DNA of 64,000 nucleotides, taken from Bactericera cockerelli. Its lineage: Eukaryota > Arthropoda > Insecta > Hemiptera > Triozidae. Below the pieces are notes generated by a model. It made no database searches. It saw only the letters and a program-made list of their open reading frames with translations, and was not told the DNA's origin. Positions 40,841-54,030 of the stretch are shown in pieces (position 1 is the stretch's first letter; each line of letters starts with the position of its first letter). The position numbers and the translations under genes were made by a program. The DNA lies in the NCBI GenBank assembly GCA_024516035.1, contig CM044964.1, forward strand, positions 13,525,597 to 13,589,596, given 5' to 3'.

Positions 40841-41574
40841 TGTGTGTATTAGTTAACATGATTCAACGGGTGCGAGTGTTTCTGTTCCTCATTGATCTCA
40901 TTATGCATACTTTAATTATTAGAATAGGTACATTTGAACTATTTGGCATGTATTAAATATAGGTCTATACAGTTGTTTCATAATTACTGTTTATTTTACT
41001 ACACATCCCAAAGTGAGAAGACATAATATATGTAATAAACTTGATCATGAAATCTGATGGCAGTGATTGTTTAATCGCCAAAATTGTCAGTACTTTAGCC
41101 GCATTTTAATGCGTTGCCCAGGGTAAACCACGAGGAGGCGTACTAACATTTCATCCCTGTTTCCTATGTATTTTAAGGTCTCATGTTCACACTAAAAGCT
41201 TAAAATCGCATACTTCAGAAGACGTACTTTAGACATTTTTTGTATAGATCCAAAAAAATCGTAAGATTTACAAGAAAAAGATAAATCCGTTCTTAAGGCG
41301 CAATTACAATGTTGCAACATCTACTGTGCTTCACTGTAGTATGCTTCGAAACCATTTCAACCTAAAGCAATATGGGTGAAATGCGTTTCAAATATCATTG
41401 TCTACAAGCAGACTTAAAATGGCATGCTTCAGGAGACGTTACTCAGACAACATGTTTTGTAGGTATGTCACAATATGTCACATTCTTGAATAGGTATGCT
41501 TTGTATGCCATATTCTTGAATATGTTTTGTATGTCATATGTCATATTCTCGGAACAACCATTCACATGCTTGAA

Positions 41575-41710
41575 TTATTATTATCTAACACTTTATTAAC
41601 ATGGACACATATACTACACAGATAATTACAACTAAATTACAATATAAGAAGAAGAAAAAATAAATAAATATATACATAATATATGTCCTAACTCTTCCAC
41701 TCAACCCTTA
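41575..41710 (-). repeat. Dispersed repeat J, copy 3
   Basis: AACACTTTATTAACATGGAC, an A-rich centre with GAAGAAGAAAAAATAAATAAA, then ATATATGTCCTAACTCTTCCAC. It lacks the GGGCGGGGTTATTGCC block of copy 1. Confidence 0.55.
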
Positions 41711-41743
41711 TGTTGAATATATTGAAATTCATACGGTCTTTTT

Positions 41744-41850
41744 GTGAACAAACCCTCCGTTGCTCGATCGATAAGGGGTCGGACTTGCCTTGTCGTAACC
41801 TGGAAGACGGTGGTTCGATACCGTAGTTGGACAAATATTTAGTAAGGCTA
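41744..41850 (+). mobile_element. SINE G-like copy
   Basis: Head TCGATCGATAAGGGGTCGG, GTAACCTGGAAGACGGTGGTTCGATACC (B-box GGTTCGATACC), then TTAGTAAGGCTAGTTTGAG, which matches the GTAAAGCGAGTTTGAG part at 51938-51955. Diverged. Confidence 0.5.
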
Positions 41851-41944
41851 GTTTGAGTAATTGTTTTATCACCATTATGATTAGCACAAATAATATGATA
41901 ACTTCTAAAGTCTTACTTTGTGAAGAGTTTATTAAGTTTATTGC

Positions 41945-42124
41945 GTTTTTTTAAAGGTAGTTGTGCCCCACAACCGCTTTCGCATTACATCAGGGCGCTT
42001 TCCCTTAACATCCATGCCATTCCGGAAACGGAAAAAACTCGGTTGGAATTTTCCGCTCCGTCCGGGATTCGAACCCGCAACCTCCGGGTCAGCAACCAAC
42101 GCTCTTAACCACTGAGCCACCGAG
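41945..42124 (-). mobile_element. SINE B, full copy (reversed)
   Basis: From the tail TTTTTTTAAAGGTAGTTGTGCCCC through ACCGCTTTCGCATTAC, CCATGCCATTCCGGAAACGG to the reversed head TTCGAACCCGCAACCTCCGG and CTTAACCACTGAGCCACCGAG. About 180 bp. Confidence 0.88.
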
Positions 42125-42489
42125 TGTATTATGTTACAAACAGTGCCGACATGTGTGTAGGTACTTATAAACAAAGTTCCAGAACCATATGATGCATATT
42201 TCTAATTCAGACAGTCATTTCTGAAAAAACGTTAATAAGAAGTTTAGTATATCCCTTAGGCTTTCCGTGTTCTACGCATTAAGTAAGATTTTCTTCTTGA
42301 AGAATATCTGAGACGCATAACTCTCGAGACATTTCCCAGAAAGTCAAATAGAAAAGTCCCGGCGCTGTCGCTTCACCGAAAGCTGGCAGGGAGGCGGACT
42401 ATTAGACTAAGGACCTCGTTACAAGATAAAAACCTGGAGTATAATAAATTAGGGACAGCTCGAGTTTCTCGAGAACTAGGGTTCAACCT

Positions 42490-44200
<1,711 letters not shown>

Positions 44201-44574
44201 TCTTTCCCATGTCCCTTATTTGTTGTTTACATTTTCTCTCCATTGTGATCTATCTCGTCCGATTTGTTGTTTGTGTTGTCCTCCTGACTGTCCTGTCAGG
44301 GCTTAATGTAATTGAGGACAATTGAGGTTTGCCTCGTTAGTTCTCAGTCAACAAGATCTGAGAGTCCTTGGATTTAATGACCTGAGGTTTCAGTCAACTT
44401 TTTCTAGAAGTAATCATTCGTCTTTCGGTGTCTTGGTTTTACTTACGAATATATCAGAAATATATATGTATTTATGTAGAGATCGAAAAAAAAAATATAT
44501 GTCTTTGTAAAATATTTATTTGTTTTTCTTCCGATGTAAATTTTTTGTTCTTCAAAATTTCAACTGCCTACTTT

Positions 44575-44695
44575 TGCATGAATTTTTCCTCCATAATTTG
44601 AGTTTGTGACCACGTAATAATAAGACTCTGAGGGTTAGGTGGTGGAAAATTCTTTGAGCATTTACCTCGGCTGTTGGTTAGTTGTTATTAGATTA
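44575..44695 (+). mobile_element. SINE A body fragment
   Basis: TGCATGAATTTTTCCTCC, TGTGACCACGTAATAATAAGACTCTGAGGG, GGTGGAAAATTCTTTGAGCA, then GGTTAGTTGTTATT. The head is missing. Confidence 0.75.
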
Positions 44696-44910
44696 CAATA
44701 AGGGAACGAAACTGTAAGTATGTTAGGAGTAATATCAATTTTCCCAATTTTCACCCTTCTCTACCGACAACACCCGGGTGGACCCCCCTTCCACATTCGG
44801 AAACCCATTACCCGCACAATGGCCCAATGAACACATGTGGCCCATTTCCACAACGGGACCCGCTTATATGAAATCCCTGATAATGTGGCTCGTTTGGCTG
44901 CAACGCACAT

Positions 44911-45221
44911 AGGCGAGAAACCATTATCTCGAATCCGCAGCGCTTCTCAACCTGGGGAACCTATTTCAACCCGACTTGCGTGATATTGTGTCATGTGATG
45001 GTGCTGTAGGTAGAGAATATGAAAGTTTCATCAAAAAAACAGCAGAAAAATTAAGCCACAAGTGGAACAGAACATATGGAAAAATTCTTGAATGGCTCAG
45101 AGTAAAAATAGAAATTTCAATTATTAATGCTACGAGTATGAGGATCAGAGGAACTCGGAGAAGAATTCGTGGTGTTGGATGTGAAGATGGGGCGGGAGTG
45201 TTTGATGTTGCCGAGATATGA
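44911..45221 (+). pseudogene. Fragment of an unidentified, probably transposon-encoded protein
   Basis: An open stretch after a stop near 44909, about 103 codons, ending at a stop before 45225. It is rich in ordered-looking sequence: A-L-L-N-L-G-N-L-F-Q-P-D-L-R-D-I, D-G-A-V-G-R-E-Y-E-S-F, then W-L-R-V-K-I-E-I-S-I-I-N-A-T and R-I-R-G-T-R-R-R. The last pattern (W-x-R-x-K/R ... I-R-G-x-R) recalls C-terminal tails of some transposable-element proteins, but this is from memory and weak. No start codon near its beginning and no adjacent catalytic domain. It lies inside PDE11 intron 2; no flanking splice sites fit a PDE11 exon. Confidence 0.4.
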
Positions 45222-45570
45222 CTGTAAAGAGTATTTTTATGTAATAATCTCAATATATTGGTTTGAGTAGTTGTTATACCTCAAAAAAAAAAAATCAATG
45301 TTGTAAAATTTGTGTTGATCATTGAGTAAGTATGTATGTACAATTGTACAGAATTATGTACATGTACAGTACATACATGCATACTGATCATGTACAATTA
45401 TTGTAGATGATCAGCCCCTTTTTGGGCTAGTAGAACTTAAATATTAACCGACTTTAAATTGAGAAGTCGGCTCATCAGATTAAAGAAGACCGTATCAAGA
45501 TTTTTATGAGGCTAACGGGATCCGGAAATCAAAGTCATGGCCTCAAACATCAGGAATAGGAGCGTTAAGT

Positions 45571-45895
45571 TCTTTTTTTTTTTCTTTTTTTTTTAAAAAA
45601 GATGAGTGTTTCACAGCCTTTTTTGTTTCGTAGCCATGAAACAGGAGCTACTGTAGACGCTTGTGGTCTGTGTTGTAGCCTGCCCATCCCGTAGTATATG
45701 CCTCCCCTCTGATGGGCGAGAAGTGACACAATACTTCCCATTTAGGTGCTGGGTCAACACGAGCGAACCGGAAGGTATCCCTTACAAACAACTGTAACCA
45801 AATTTTGAATACAAATTTTTGTCGGCGCGGGGGTTCGAACCCGGGACCTTCCGCATGGCAAGCGAGTGCTTAACCACTGAGCTATTCGTGCGCTC
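45571..45895 (-). mobile_element. SINE C, full copy (reversed)
   Basis: A poly-T/A start, GATGAGTGTTTCACAGCC, CGTAGCCATGAAACAGGAGC, TGCCCATCCCGTAGTATATG, CCGGAAGGTATCCCTTAC, then the reversed head GTTCGAACCCGGGACC and CTTAACCACTGAGCTATTCG. About 325 bp. Confidence 0.9.
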
Positions 45896-45999
45896 TTAGA
45901 GCCACAGTATAAAATAGGGTAAGGGAAGTGTGTCCCTATGCCCTGTGATTGGTGGAAAGTCTGACTTAAAGGACGGTCTTCCTTTATCTTTGTTCTCAT

Positions 46000-47100
46000 C
46001 TTATTTATAATCTAGCCCTTGGTCTCCCATTTCATTTTACAACAGGCCCATTCCATTCAAGTGAGAGAAGATAGAAAAGTTTTTTTCCACATTAGAGAAG
46101 TATCTAATAAGAAATGAAATTTGATTTTTATCTTTTCAGTTTATAAAACATAAAATTTCAGTCATAAAATTCGTAGAAAGAAAAATATTTTCAGAAGATA
46201 ACAATTAATATCTCCTCTGTATAGAACGATTTGTAAACGGTGATGTGGAAAAAAAATACCATGGGAATTACCAACTTTGATCATGCTTTTTATGATAACT
46301 TCTTTGTCATAACTTAATGTCTAATGTGTAGCAAATTTTGTGATTCAAGGCTTCATAAATATGAATTGTGTTATAAGAAAATTATATAATTAATATAAAA
46401 CAGTTTTTGAATACCACTGCCAGCCACCATTTTGTCGGCTTCACTTTTATGTATTCCCATAAAAGAACATAAAATTTCCTTATTCCTTGTGAAGACGAGT
46501 TTTATGGTCATCCCGAACTTTGCAGTGTTTATGAGGGACGCTCTCATTTCCTTGAGTTTTATTTACTTTCCAGCCTATTTGGCAAAAGAGATATTTATGA
46601 ATTATAAACAATAGACATACATTTTCTGTTAATTTAATTTATACTTTTTATTTGTACATTTTATTGTTATTATACAAAATGTTTTGTTTTTTACCGCGAT
46701 GTCCAATATGGGACTTCAAAGGCAACCTATAAAAAATCCAACATTAGATGAAAAAATCAGATGAAAAAACTCTCCCTCTTGCTTTAAAAAAGCTGCATAC
46801 AAAAGCAGCTTGCGTAAAAATGCAGCTCACAAGACTGTGGCAAGTGTCCTCCTGGGACTATTTATCCCGATATTATCCACTTTCAAACTAACAGCGTCTC
46901 AACACCACTTAAACTCTTTATGGTGTTAAACTTTATGGTTATACTCCCGCTCTCTGTCCTAACTTCTAGCAAAACTCTGGGGATTATACATGCACTCTCT
47001 GGATAAACCTACCTCAGAGATGGCCAAAAACAGTACTTACATGATAATCTGACAGGAGTTATCTCAGAAAGTCATATTATTAAAAAGATTCCCTGATTCC
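46000..47100. other. Intron 2 stretch, nothing recognised
   Basis: AT-rich sequence without repeat family, exon or hairpin that I can support. Short frames have no domain. Confidence 0.4.
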
Positions 47101-47102
47101 TT

Positions 47103-47462
47103 CCTTCTTCTTCTTCTTCTTTTACTCTGTCTTATCCCGCTCACGCAGGGTCGACGTTGTTCAACCTCATGGTTGAGGTTGATTGGTTTTGGCACATTTT
47201 TTACGGCTGGATGCCCTTCCTAACGCCAACGATTCTATTTGATTTAACGTCCTGGATTAGGACGGGGGTTTTACCCTCCATTCGCTGGGAATCGTACCAG
47301 CTACCCACATTGACCTCACCCAGCCTGGGTAGGGCCGGAAATGACAGCCTCACGTGTTTGGATGGAACAGAATTTTCTTCTAAAAGTCTGCACCAGCCGG
47401 GAGTTGAACTCGGGAACTCTGGACTACGGGCAGTAGTCACAACCATTACGCCACGGAGTAAT
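47103..47462 (-). mobile_element. SINE F, full-length copy (reversed)
   Basis: About 360 bp. Read on the minus strand: tRNA-like head with TCCGTGGCGTAATGG and B-box GAGTTCAACTCC, middle GGCCCTACCCAGGCTGGGTG, then GGTACGATTCCCAGCG, GGAAGGGCATCCAGCCG, CAACCTCAACCATGAGGTTG, ending in an (AAG)n tail (TTCTTCTTC on the + strand). The (AAG)n tail is a terminus unlike the poly-A of SINE C. Confidence 0.85.
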
Positions 47463-47671
47463 GGCTAATGAGTAATGGCATATTAACTAATTCAGTCAAA
47501 ATCAAGGGACCAGAATTTTTTTAAATGTTATTTTCCCTTATAGAGGAGTAAAATTTTGAAATTGTTGAGGAATTTGAAATTTTGCTCACTGGGTGTTTTA
47601 TAGGATTTACAGCCGATATCCTTTTTTCCATCGCTATCCTTTCTTTTTCCCAATAAGTTGATTTAAATTAG

Positions 47672-47684
47672 AAGATTGTTAACT

Positions 47685-47716
<32 letters not shown>

Positions 47717-48000
47717 TCTCTCCCTCTCTCTCTCCCTCTCTCTCTATCCTCTCTTTTCCTCTCACCACCAATCCTTCTCTCATTTTTCTTCCTTCATATT
47801 TCTCCTTATTCTACAGCATTCTCTTCTCTTTTCTCTCTCTCTATCTCTTTCTTCATCTCTCTCCCTATTCTACAGCTTTCTCTTTTATTTCTCTCTCTCC
47901 CTCTCTCTGTCTGTCACTCTCTCTCCTCTCTTTTTCTCTCACCACCAATCCATCACTCATTTTTCTTCCTTCATATCTCTCCTTATTCTACAGTTCTATT
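47672..48000 (+). repeat. CT-rich tract with 180-bp duplication
   Basis: Contains two copies of CTCACCACCAATCC(T/A) ... CATTTTTCTTCCTTCATAT and CCTTATTCTACAG about 180 bp apart. The tract resumes at 48331 after SINE C. Confidence 0.8.
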
Positions 48001-48330
48001 TTTTTTTTATTTTATTTTTTTTTATTTTTTTTTTAAAGATGAGTGTTTCACAGCCGTTTTTATTTCGTAGCCATGAAACAGGAGCTACTGTAGACGCTTG
48101 TGGTCTGTGTTGTAACCTGCCCATCCCGTAGTATGCCTCCCCTCTGATGGGCGAGAAGTGACACAATACTTCCCAATTAGGTGCTGGGTCAACACGAGCG
48201 CACCGGAAGGTATCGCTTACAAACAACTGTAACCAAATTAAGAATACAAATTTTTGTCGGCGCGGGGGTTCGAACCCGGGACCTTCCGCATGGCAAGCGA
48301 GTGCTTAACCACTGAGCTAATCGCGCGCTC
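48001..48330 (-). mobile_element. SINE C, full copy (reversed), inserted in a CT tract
   Basis: Poly-T start, GATGAGTGTTTCACAGCC, CATGAAACAGGAGCTACTG, GCCCATCCCGTAGTATGCC, CCGGAAGGTATCGCTTAC, head GTTCGAACCCGGGACC and GAGCTAATCGCGCGCTC. The same CT minisatellite wording (TATTCTACAG) lies on both sides, showing insertion into it. Confidence 0.9.
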
Positions 48331-48485
48331 TATCTTCTCTTTTCTCTCCCTCTCTCCTCTCTATCTCTTTATTCATCTCTCTTCCTATTCTACAGTTTTC
48401 TCTTTGCTTTTCTCTCCCTCTCTCCTCTCTTATCTCTTTCTTCATCTCTCTCCTATTCTACAGCTTTCTCTTTGCTTTTCTTGCG
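48331..48485 (+). repeat. CT-rich tract, continuation
   Basis: Two more TATTCTACAG-containing units (48386 and 48454), continuing the tract left of SINE C. Confidence 0.75.
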
Positions 48486-48904
48486 CAAACTTTTTGTTTC
48501 TCTTTGGTTTCGAGCAGTCTGCTGATGGCTCCTGAATATTGACAAGAAGTTTCATCAAGGGGGAAAACTTTAGAACAATTTAAATAATTAATATGCGATT
48601 CTCCATGAATGTAGAACTATATTATATATAAATACTGGGTGTTCCTAAATTGTACTGCCAAAAGTCTACGTCAATCTATAGGTATATCACAAGGGTTTAT
48701 TCACAGAAACATTTGGTCATATAGCAACATTCACACAAACATAATTATAAATAGTACTACTAAAACCCGGCACTTTGTCACCGATAAGTTTTTTCCCGGA
48801 GCTGGTGTCCTACTTCAAAATGGTAATTGATATTTTAATTTTGATAATTTTCTAGGTAGTTGAAGTTATATCTCCCCTGGAGATATAACTTCTGAGATAG
48901 ATAG

Positions 48905-49282
48905 GTCACACTTTTAGGAACACCCCTGTTTAAAATATAGATCTAGAGTACGATGAGGGAAAGTTTGGTCACATTTTAGGAACACCCTGTTTTTAATGTT
49001 GATCTAGACCGAAGATGGGAAAGTTTGGTCACATCTTTAGGAACACCCTGTTTAAATATGTAGATCTAGAGTAGACGATGGGAAAGTTTGGTCACATTCT
49101 TTAGGAACACCCTGTTTAAAATGTAGATCTAGAGCAGACGCTGGGAAAGTTTGGTTCACATCTTTAGGAACACCCTGTTTAAATATGTAGATCAAGAGTA
49201 GACGATGGGAAAGTTTGGTCACATCTTTAGGAACACCCTGTTTAAAATGTAGATCTAGAGCAGACGATGGGAAAGTTTCATC
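48905..49282 (+). repeat. 62-bp minisatellite, about 6 copies
   Basis: Unit: TTTAGGAACACCCTGTTT, AAATGTAGATCTAGAGCAGACG, ATGGGAAAGTTTGGTCACA. Copy lengths are 60-64 bp with small indels. Confidence 0.9.
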
Positions 49283-49284
49283 TC

Positions 49285-50750
49285 CATTAGATATGAAACT
49301 TTTATTTTATGCTAATACTTTATTTTTATGTTATTTATTTTACTGATATTATGTAGTATGCCTACAATGTCTATCAAAAAAAAAAAAAAATGTCTTTACT
49401 TTATATGGTACATATTATTCTTCAAAGGAATGCACCCTATTAGGACGTTAGTCTTATATGCAAACATTGGACATGGAATAAGCCTAGACATTGAATCTGG
49501 GTGTCCATATTTTATTTGCATGTTAAAATATGGTTGATCTTGATCATGTCTATGCAATGTGCATAGAGTATATCCATTCATGTAATTATCCAAATGATGA
49601 ACTTATTTGGGAAACGGAATTTTTTTCACCCCCCTTTTAAGCGCTTTTTTTATTTTAAGCGACCTTGTCGATAGACAGGTCGTTCGCGCAGATAAAAAAA
49701 ACGGGATTTTGATAAATGATAAAAGGAGGGTTAGTTCTCATAAATTTTGCCATATTGCTAACTGATTAGCCAGATTGGAGGCTGTGGGTTACATTGAGAG
49801 AAAAATTAATTTATCAATTTTATTATTCAGTACCTTGAACACACATACAGACCAATGAATGGCTGAAACTTTGCATTTAGACTATTGGGATCCAGAACGT
49901 TTTTTGCAACATTTGTTTTCTGGGTGTTAACGTTTTTTCGGCACTGATTTTGATTACAGAAAAATTCATTTATAAAAATATTAAAAACCACTTCCCTCCT
50001 TTTCTATATATCTTTATCGGACACTCTGTCTCTTTCTCTCTCTTTCTATGTTTCTCCTCCCTATTCTCCTTTCTCTCTTTTTCTCTCCTTTCTCTCTCCC
50101 TCCCTCTACCACTCTCTCTATCTTTTTTTGTCTCTCTCCTTTCCCTCTCTTTTTCACTCCGTCTTTTTTTCTCTTGATAGAAAACAATTCATTAGAGAGA
50201 TAGAATTTTGCACATCAGTGGTTGCCAAATTATTACCTTAATGAAAAAGAAATTCTAATTGTTATGGTCAGGGGTCACTGAAACCTCGATTATCTGAGCT
50301 TCTAATATTCTAGGACAAATTGTTTTGCCCAAGCGGGCCTCGACAGAAATCTAGAGCTCGTATGTCTGGCGCTCAGGGATTAGAAAATTCATGAAAGAAT
50401 AGTACAGACTTCTTTTTTCTAGATAAAAACTGTCAGAAGTTTGGGCACCCTGGTTCTTTGTGAATTTGATTGATAGATTCCGCATTCAATTTGCAACGCC
50501 CTCTCTTTCACCGTTAATGCTTTCGAAATAAAAATAATAAATTTAAACAATAACTAAAAGCGATTTGTGAATGAAACATTCGCCTTTCCACTGGTGGGGA
50601 GAGGGGGAGGGGTAGGGGGAGACTTGAGCTCAGGGGAGAGGCAGTTGGATTTTTTATGATTTTATTTTTAATAATTTAGCATCATGATTTTTTTAAATTA
50701 AATTTTAGACTATTATAATAATTTCACTCTAATGAATACATGATTATGCC
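49285..50750. other. Intron 2 stretch with one CT tract
   Basis: AT-rich; CT-rich at about 50005-50175. Otherwise no gene or repeat family recognised. Confidence 0.4.
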
Positions 50751-50751
50751 A

Positions 50752-50815
50752 GTCTACAGTAGCTCCTGTTTCATGGCTACGAAATAAAAAGGGCTGTGAA
50801 ACACTCATTAAAAAA
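50752..50815 (+). mobile_element. SINE C tail fragment
   Basis: TACAGTAGCTCCTGTTTCATGG, CTACGAAATAAAAAGGGCTG and TGAAACACTCATTAAAAAA. Only the last 60 bp of the family. Confidence 0.8.
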
Positions 50816-50859
50816 AATATATCAAAATAGCCAATTTGATCACCCAATGTCTAGTAATG

Positions 50860-51022
50860 GACATGGTACTGAGAGAAATAATACTCATTTTTCCTCACGA
50901 GGTACGAGTAGACCCCGTCACATCCAATTAGAGAACAGAAAAATGTCTACCCTACCAAAGATCGAACCCAGATCACCGTGCGTGATAGCCTAGTGCCAAG
51001 TCCACTGGCCGCGGCGACTACA
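50860..51022 (-). mobile_element. tRNA-like SINE H fragment
   Basis: TACTCATTTTTCCTCACGAGG, then AGATCGAACCCAGATCACCGTGCG (reversed B-box ATCGAACCC) and TCCACTGGCCGCGGCGAC. A related reversed copy lies at 60585-60675. Confidence 0.5.
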
Positions 51023-51029
51023 TTTTGAA

Positions 51030-51680
51030 ATAATACAACAAAATGTCTTTTTCCAAGAGAGAAAAACTCCCATGTTGGAAACTACTCATACATAACAAGG
51101 AACGAGGAAAATGTAATATGATTACGTTATAATACAAACATATCTTTGTAATGCTAACTTTGTACAATCTACATTTCGCATTTCAAGATTCTACGAATCC
51201 AAAGATGGGGATTCGTTGAATCCAAAGCTCAAAAGCTACATGCATGGATTATGGAGAGGAATATATCATGCATACTCAATACCCAAAGCTTTCTATTTCT
51301 ACGCAGTATGAACATCGATGCTATATTTATCAAGCTTGCATATCAGATTCACAGTGACTGGAGCGAAAAAAATCAAAAGGTACACTTAATATTTCTGGTA
51401 CCATAAGAAGGATAAAAGAGAGGGAAAACTGTTCTCAATGTATCCCTTCAGATTATCCTCGTAAACATATCAGACTCCAGCTTTCAATAGTGACCTAAAT
51501 ATTGCATTTCATCCAATGAGTAATTATGAAACAGGAGGTGTCAACCTTGAACCAATCAGAACGATGTGACACAGGTGAATCTGTTGCTCCCTTTGGTTTG
51601 AAACTTACAATCCTTTTTTAGTACTGATAAGCTGATTATGCTGTACCCTGTTTAGGCATTTATATTTAAAATTGTAAAAT
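51030..51680. other. Intron 2 stretch, nothing recognised
   Basis: AT-rich with no supported gene; a weak piece of the CCAATCA repeat occurs at 51545-51570. Confidence 0.4.
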
Positions 51681-51826
51681 TAAAAAAGGTAGTTGTGCCC
51701 TGGATTCGCTTTCGCATTACCTCAGGGCACTTTACCTATGCATCCATGCCGTTCCAGAAACGGGAAAAATCGGTTAAAATTTTCCGCTCCGGCCGGTATT
51801 CGAACCCGCAACCTCCGGGTCAGAAT
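51681..51826 (-). mobile_element. SINE B, truncated at a foldback junction
   Basis: Tail AAAAAAGGTAGTTGTGCCC, CGCTTTCGCATTACCTCAGG, CCATGCCGTTCCAGAAACGG, head TTCGAACCCGCAACCTCCGG and GTCAG. The head then stops and CCGGAGGTTGCG follows in inverted orientation (51827-51838). Confidence 0.8.
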
Positions 51827-51838
51827 CCGGAGGTTGCG
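51807..51838 (+). other. Perfect 12-bp hairpin at a SINE breakpoint
   Basis: CGCAACCTCCGG (51807-51818) and CCGGAGGTTGCG (51827-51838) around an 8-nt loop. The right arm is an inverted copy of SINE head sequence exactly where the SINE is truncated. Confidence 0.85.
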
Positions 51839-51850
51839 CAACAAATGCAT

Positions 51851-51990
51851 GAGGAACCGACCTCAGTAGCCTGATCGATAAGGCGGCTGACTTGAAATCT
51901 GGAGGTCGGTGGTTCAAGTCCCGGTTTCAGCGTAGATTTTGTAAAGCGAGTTTGAGTAGTTGGGATATCACGAAAATGGTTAACACAAAT
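51851..51990 (+). mobile_element. SINE G copy
   Basis: Head CCGACCTCAGTAGCCTGATCG, AAATCTGGAGGTCGG, B-box GGTTCAAGTCCC, then TTGTAAAGCGAGTTTGAGTAG and GGATATCACGAAAATGG. Confidence 0.7.
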
Positions 51991-51999
51991 ACGTATGAT

Positions 52000-53140
52000 A
52001 ACTTTTAAAACTTAACTTATTGAAATGCATGAGGAAAAGTTCTTATATTTTTGTAATTCTTGTAAAAATTCCTGTAAGTCTTTGGTGGAAAAAATAGGAC
52101 ATCTAGAAAATTAAAATTTACGATGAAAAGTGGTCTCTAAAAAAAATCGTCAAAACGCTGGAATGTGGGGCTTTATAGAATCTGAACACAAATATGATAC
52201 AGGCGATTACATGGTTTACGCGTTTACATTGATGTTTACAGGCGACCTGTAAACATTTTGTAGTATCCTGCAAATATCACTACTTTTCTCAAGACAACAT
52301 CTCTAGTTGTACTCTTACTCTGGGATTTTACCGGACATTATCCTCCCCAGAAAACAAGCTCTCTTCCTCTATCCTGGAATTATTTATACATATTATAACA
52401 ATAATTCTCGTATAGATAGTATATTATATACTCTATATGTTTCTGCTTTATGAATATAAGTAGACTGATAAAGGTATTGTATGAGTATAAGTAGATAGAG
52501 GTTATATCTACGTTTAAGTTATAAGTATATAGATGGTATTATACATATAAATATAAGTAGATATAAGATATATCTATGGAAATAGATACAATGTGGTATG
52601 TTTCTGCACATAATGCTCATATTAAGGGCATTAGTTGCAGAAAAGTAAAGGGAGGATGGTGTAAATGGCGCTTCATTATTCAAGATGAAGCTGTCAGGGT
52701 GGTTTATGTACGGGGTCTGCCCTGTGTTTAGTCTTACTTCCGAGTTTAGACATAAGAAAGTTTTTTTTTAATAATACAAATGCAGCCGAACAAGGATATA
52801 ATTTTTTTTTTATTTTTTTTTTTTTTTTAAAGTGCTATACAAAACAGGTATATGTCAATTACAAGAAAAGAACAATTTTGTGGTCAAATTTACCGCTATA
52901 GGTATAAGGGAAAAGAACCTATTTTTAAAGGAAACCTAGACATGAGAAAAAAAATACTGGTCCCTTGAGTTCTCTTATATCTTCGACTGTATACCTATCT
53001 GTACAAAGTGAGGATAAATTCCCACCTCAATCGGTGGCCAGATTGTACAGCCAGCTCAAAACTAACATTAACAGGAAAGGTCGAGAAGTACTTTGATTCA
53101 ATGGCCTAGTTCAGATAATTCCGTATCTGAAACATTTTTT
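52000..53140. other. Intron 2 stretch with repeat M copy 3
   Basis: AT-rich. Repeat M copy at about 52840-52995 (GGAAACCTAGACATGAG, TGGTCCCTTGAGTTCTCTTATATC). A TAAGTATATA/GATAG-type microsatellite-like stretch lies at about 52400-52600. No gene. Confidence 0.45.
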
Positions 53141-53142
53141 TT

Positions 53143-53322
53143 AAAAAGGTAAGTGTGACCCAGAACCGCTTTCGCATTACTTCAGGGCACTTTACCTTTA
53201 CATCCATGCCATTCTGGAAACGGAAAATTTCGGTCAGAAATTTCCGCTCCGGCCGGGAATCGAACCCGCATCCTCCGGATCAGTAACCAATACTCTTAGC
53301 CACTGAGCCACGGAGGTCGGCT
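53143..53322 (-). mobile_element. SINE B, full copy (reversed)
   Basis: Tail TTTTTTAAAAAGGTAAGTGTGACCC, CGCTTTCGCATTACTTCAGG, CCATGCCATTCTGGAAACGG, head ATCGAACCCGCATCCTCCGG and GCCACTGAGCCACGGAGGTCGG. About 180 bp. Confidence 0.88.
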
Positions 53323-53679
53323 GGTATCTAAAACCAGCCATAAACCTTACCCAGCCCGAGTTCAATAGGAAATTTAGTATCAAGTTTTTGGTGGATGTGC
53401 AATAAAAACGGTAAAGTCAAAACTTTTAGGCCAAAATTATGAAACAGGATTAAAGTTACTAAGCCAGACAAGCCCTCAATTCGGAGTTTCAACCAATCAC
53501 ATCGCACGTAACTTGGAGGTCGGTGGCTTGAGTCTCTAGTAGTATGGCAAATATTTATTAAGGCGATTTTCTCCTAGAATAGACTACACTTGGTAAGTTC
53601 TTCACAGACTCGCACTAATCTCTCTGACAGGCGAAGCATTTAGCCTTAATTCTAATTAAAACAGTTATAAGATTTGTGT

Positions 53680-53803
53680 TCAAGGCTTTCGTGAAATCAC
53701 AACTACTCAAGCTCGCTTTACTAAATCTACGCTGGAACCGACACGACACTTGAACCACCGACCTCCAGGTTATAAGTCCGCTGCCTTAACCATCAAGCTA
53801 TTT
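53680..53803 (-). mobile_element. SINE G copy (reversed)
   Basis: AATCACAACTACTCAAGCTCGC, TACTAAATCTACGCTGG, ACTTGAACCACCGACCTCC, TAACCATCAAGCTATTT. Its head end abuts the TTAGG repeats. Confidence 0.7.
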
Positions 53804-53833
53804 GGGTTAGGTTGGGTTAGGTTAGGTTAGGTT
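53804..53833 (+). repeat. Interstitial TTAGG repeats, left part
   Basis: GGGTTAGGTTGGGTTAGG followed by TTAGGTTAGGTT: about five TTAGG-type units with one variant (TTGGG). TTAGG is the ancestral insect telomere repeat. Confidence 0.8.
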
Positions 53834-54030
53834 GCCGACCTCCGTGGCTCAGTGGTTAAGAGCATTGGTTACTGACTCGGAGGTTGCGGGTTCGAATTCC
53901 GGCCGGAGCGGAATTTTCTCACCGAACTTTTCCGTTTCCGGAATGGCATGGATTTAAAGGTAAAAGTGCCCTGAAGTAATGCGAAAGCGGTTCCGGCGCA
54001 CAACTACCTTTTTTTTTTAAAAAAAAAAAA
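53834..54030 (+). mobile_element. SINE B, full copy, inserted in TTAGG repeats
   Basis: Head GCCGACCTCCGTGGCTCAG, A-box TGGCTCAGTGG, B-box GGTTCGAATTCC, body GGAATGGCATGGATTTAAAGG and GTAATGCGAAAGCGGTTCCGG, then CACAACTACC and a T10A12-like tail. TTAGG units lie directly on both sides. Confidence 0.9.

Noticed and set aside
45315..45410. Short palindromes around GTACAATTGTAC and ATGTACATGTAC
   Set aside because: AT-rich four-base words give such palindromes easily; no repeat family or longer stem found.
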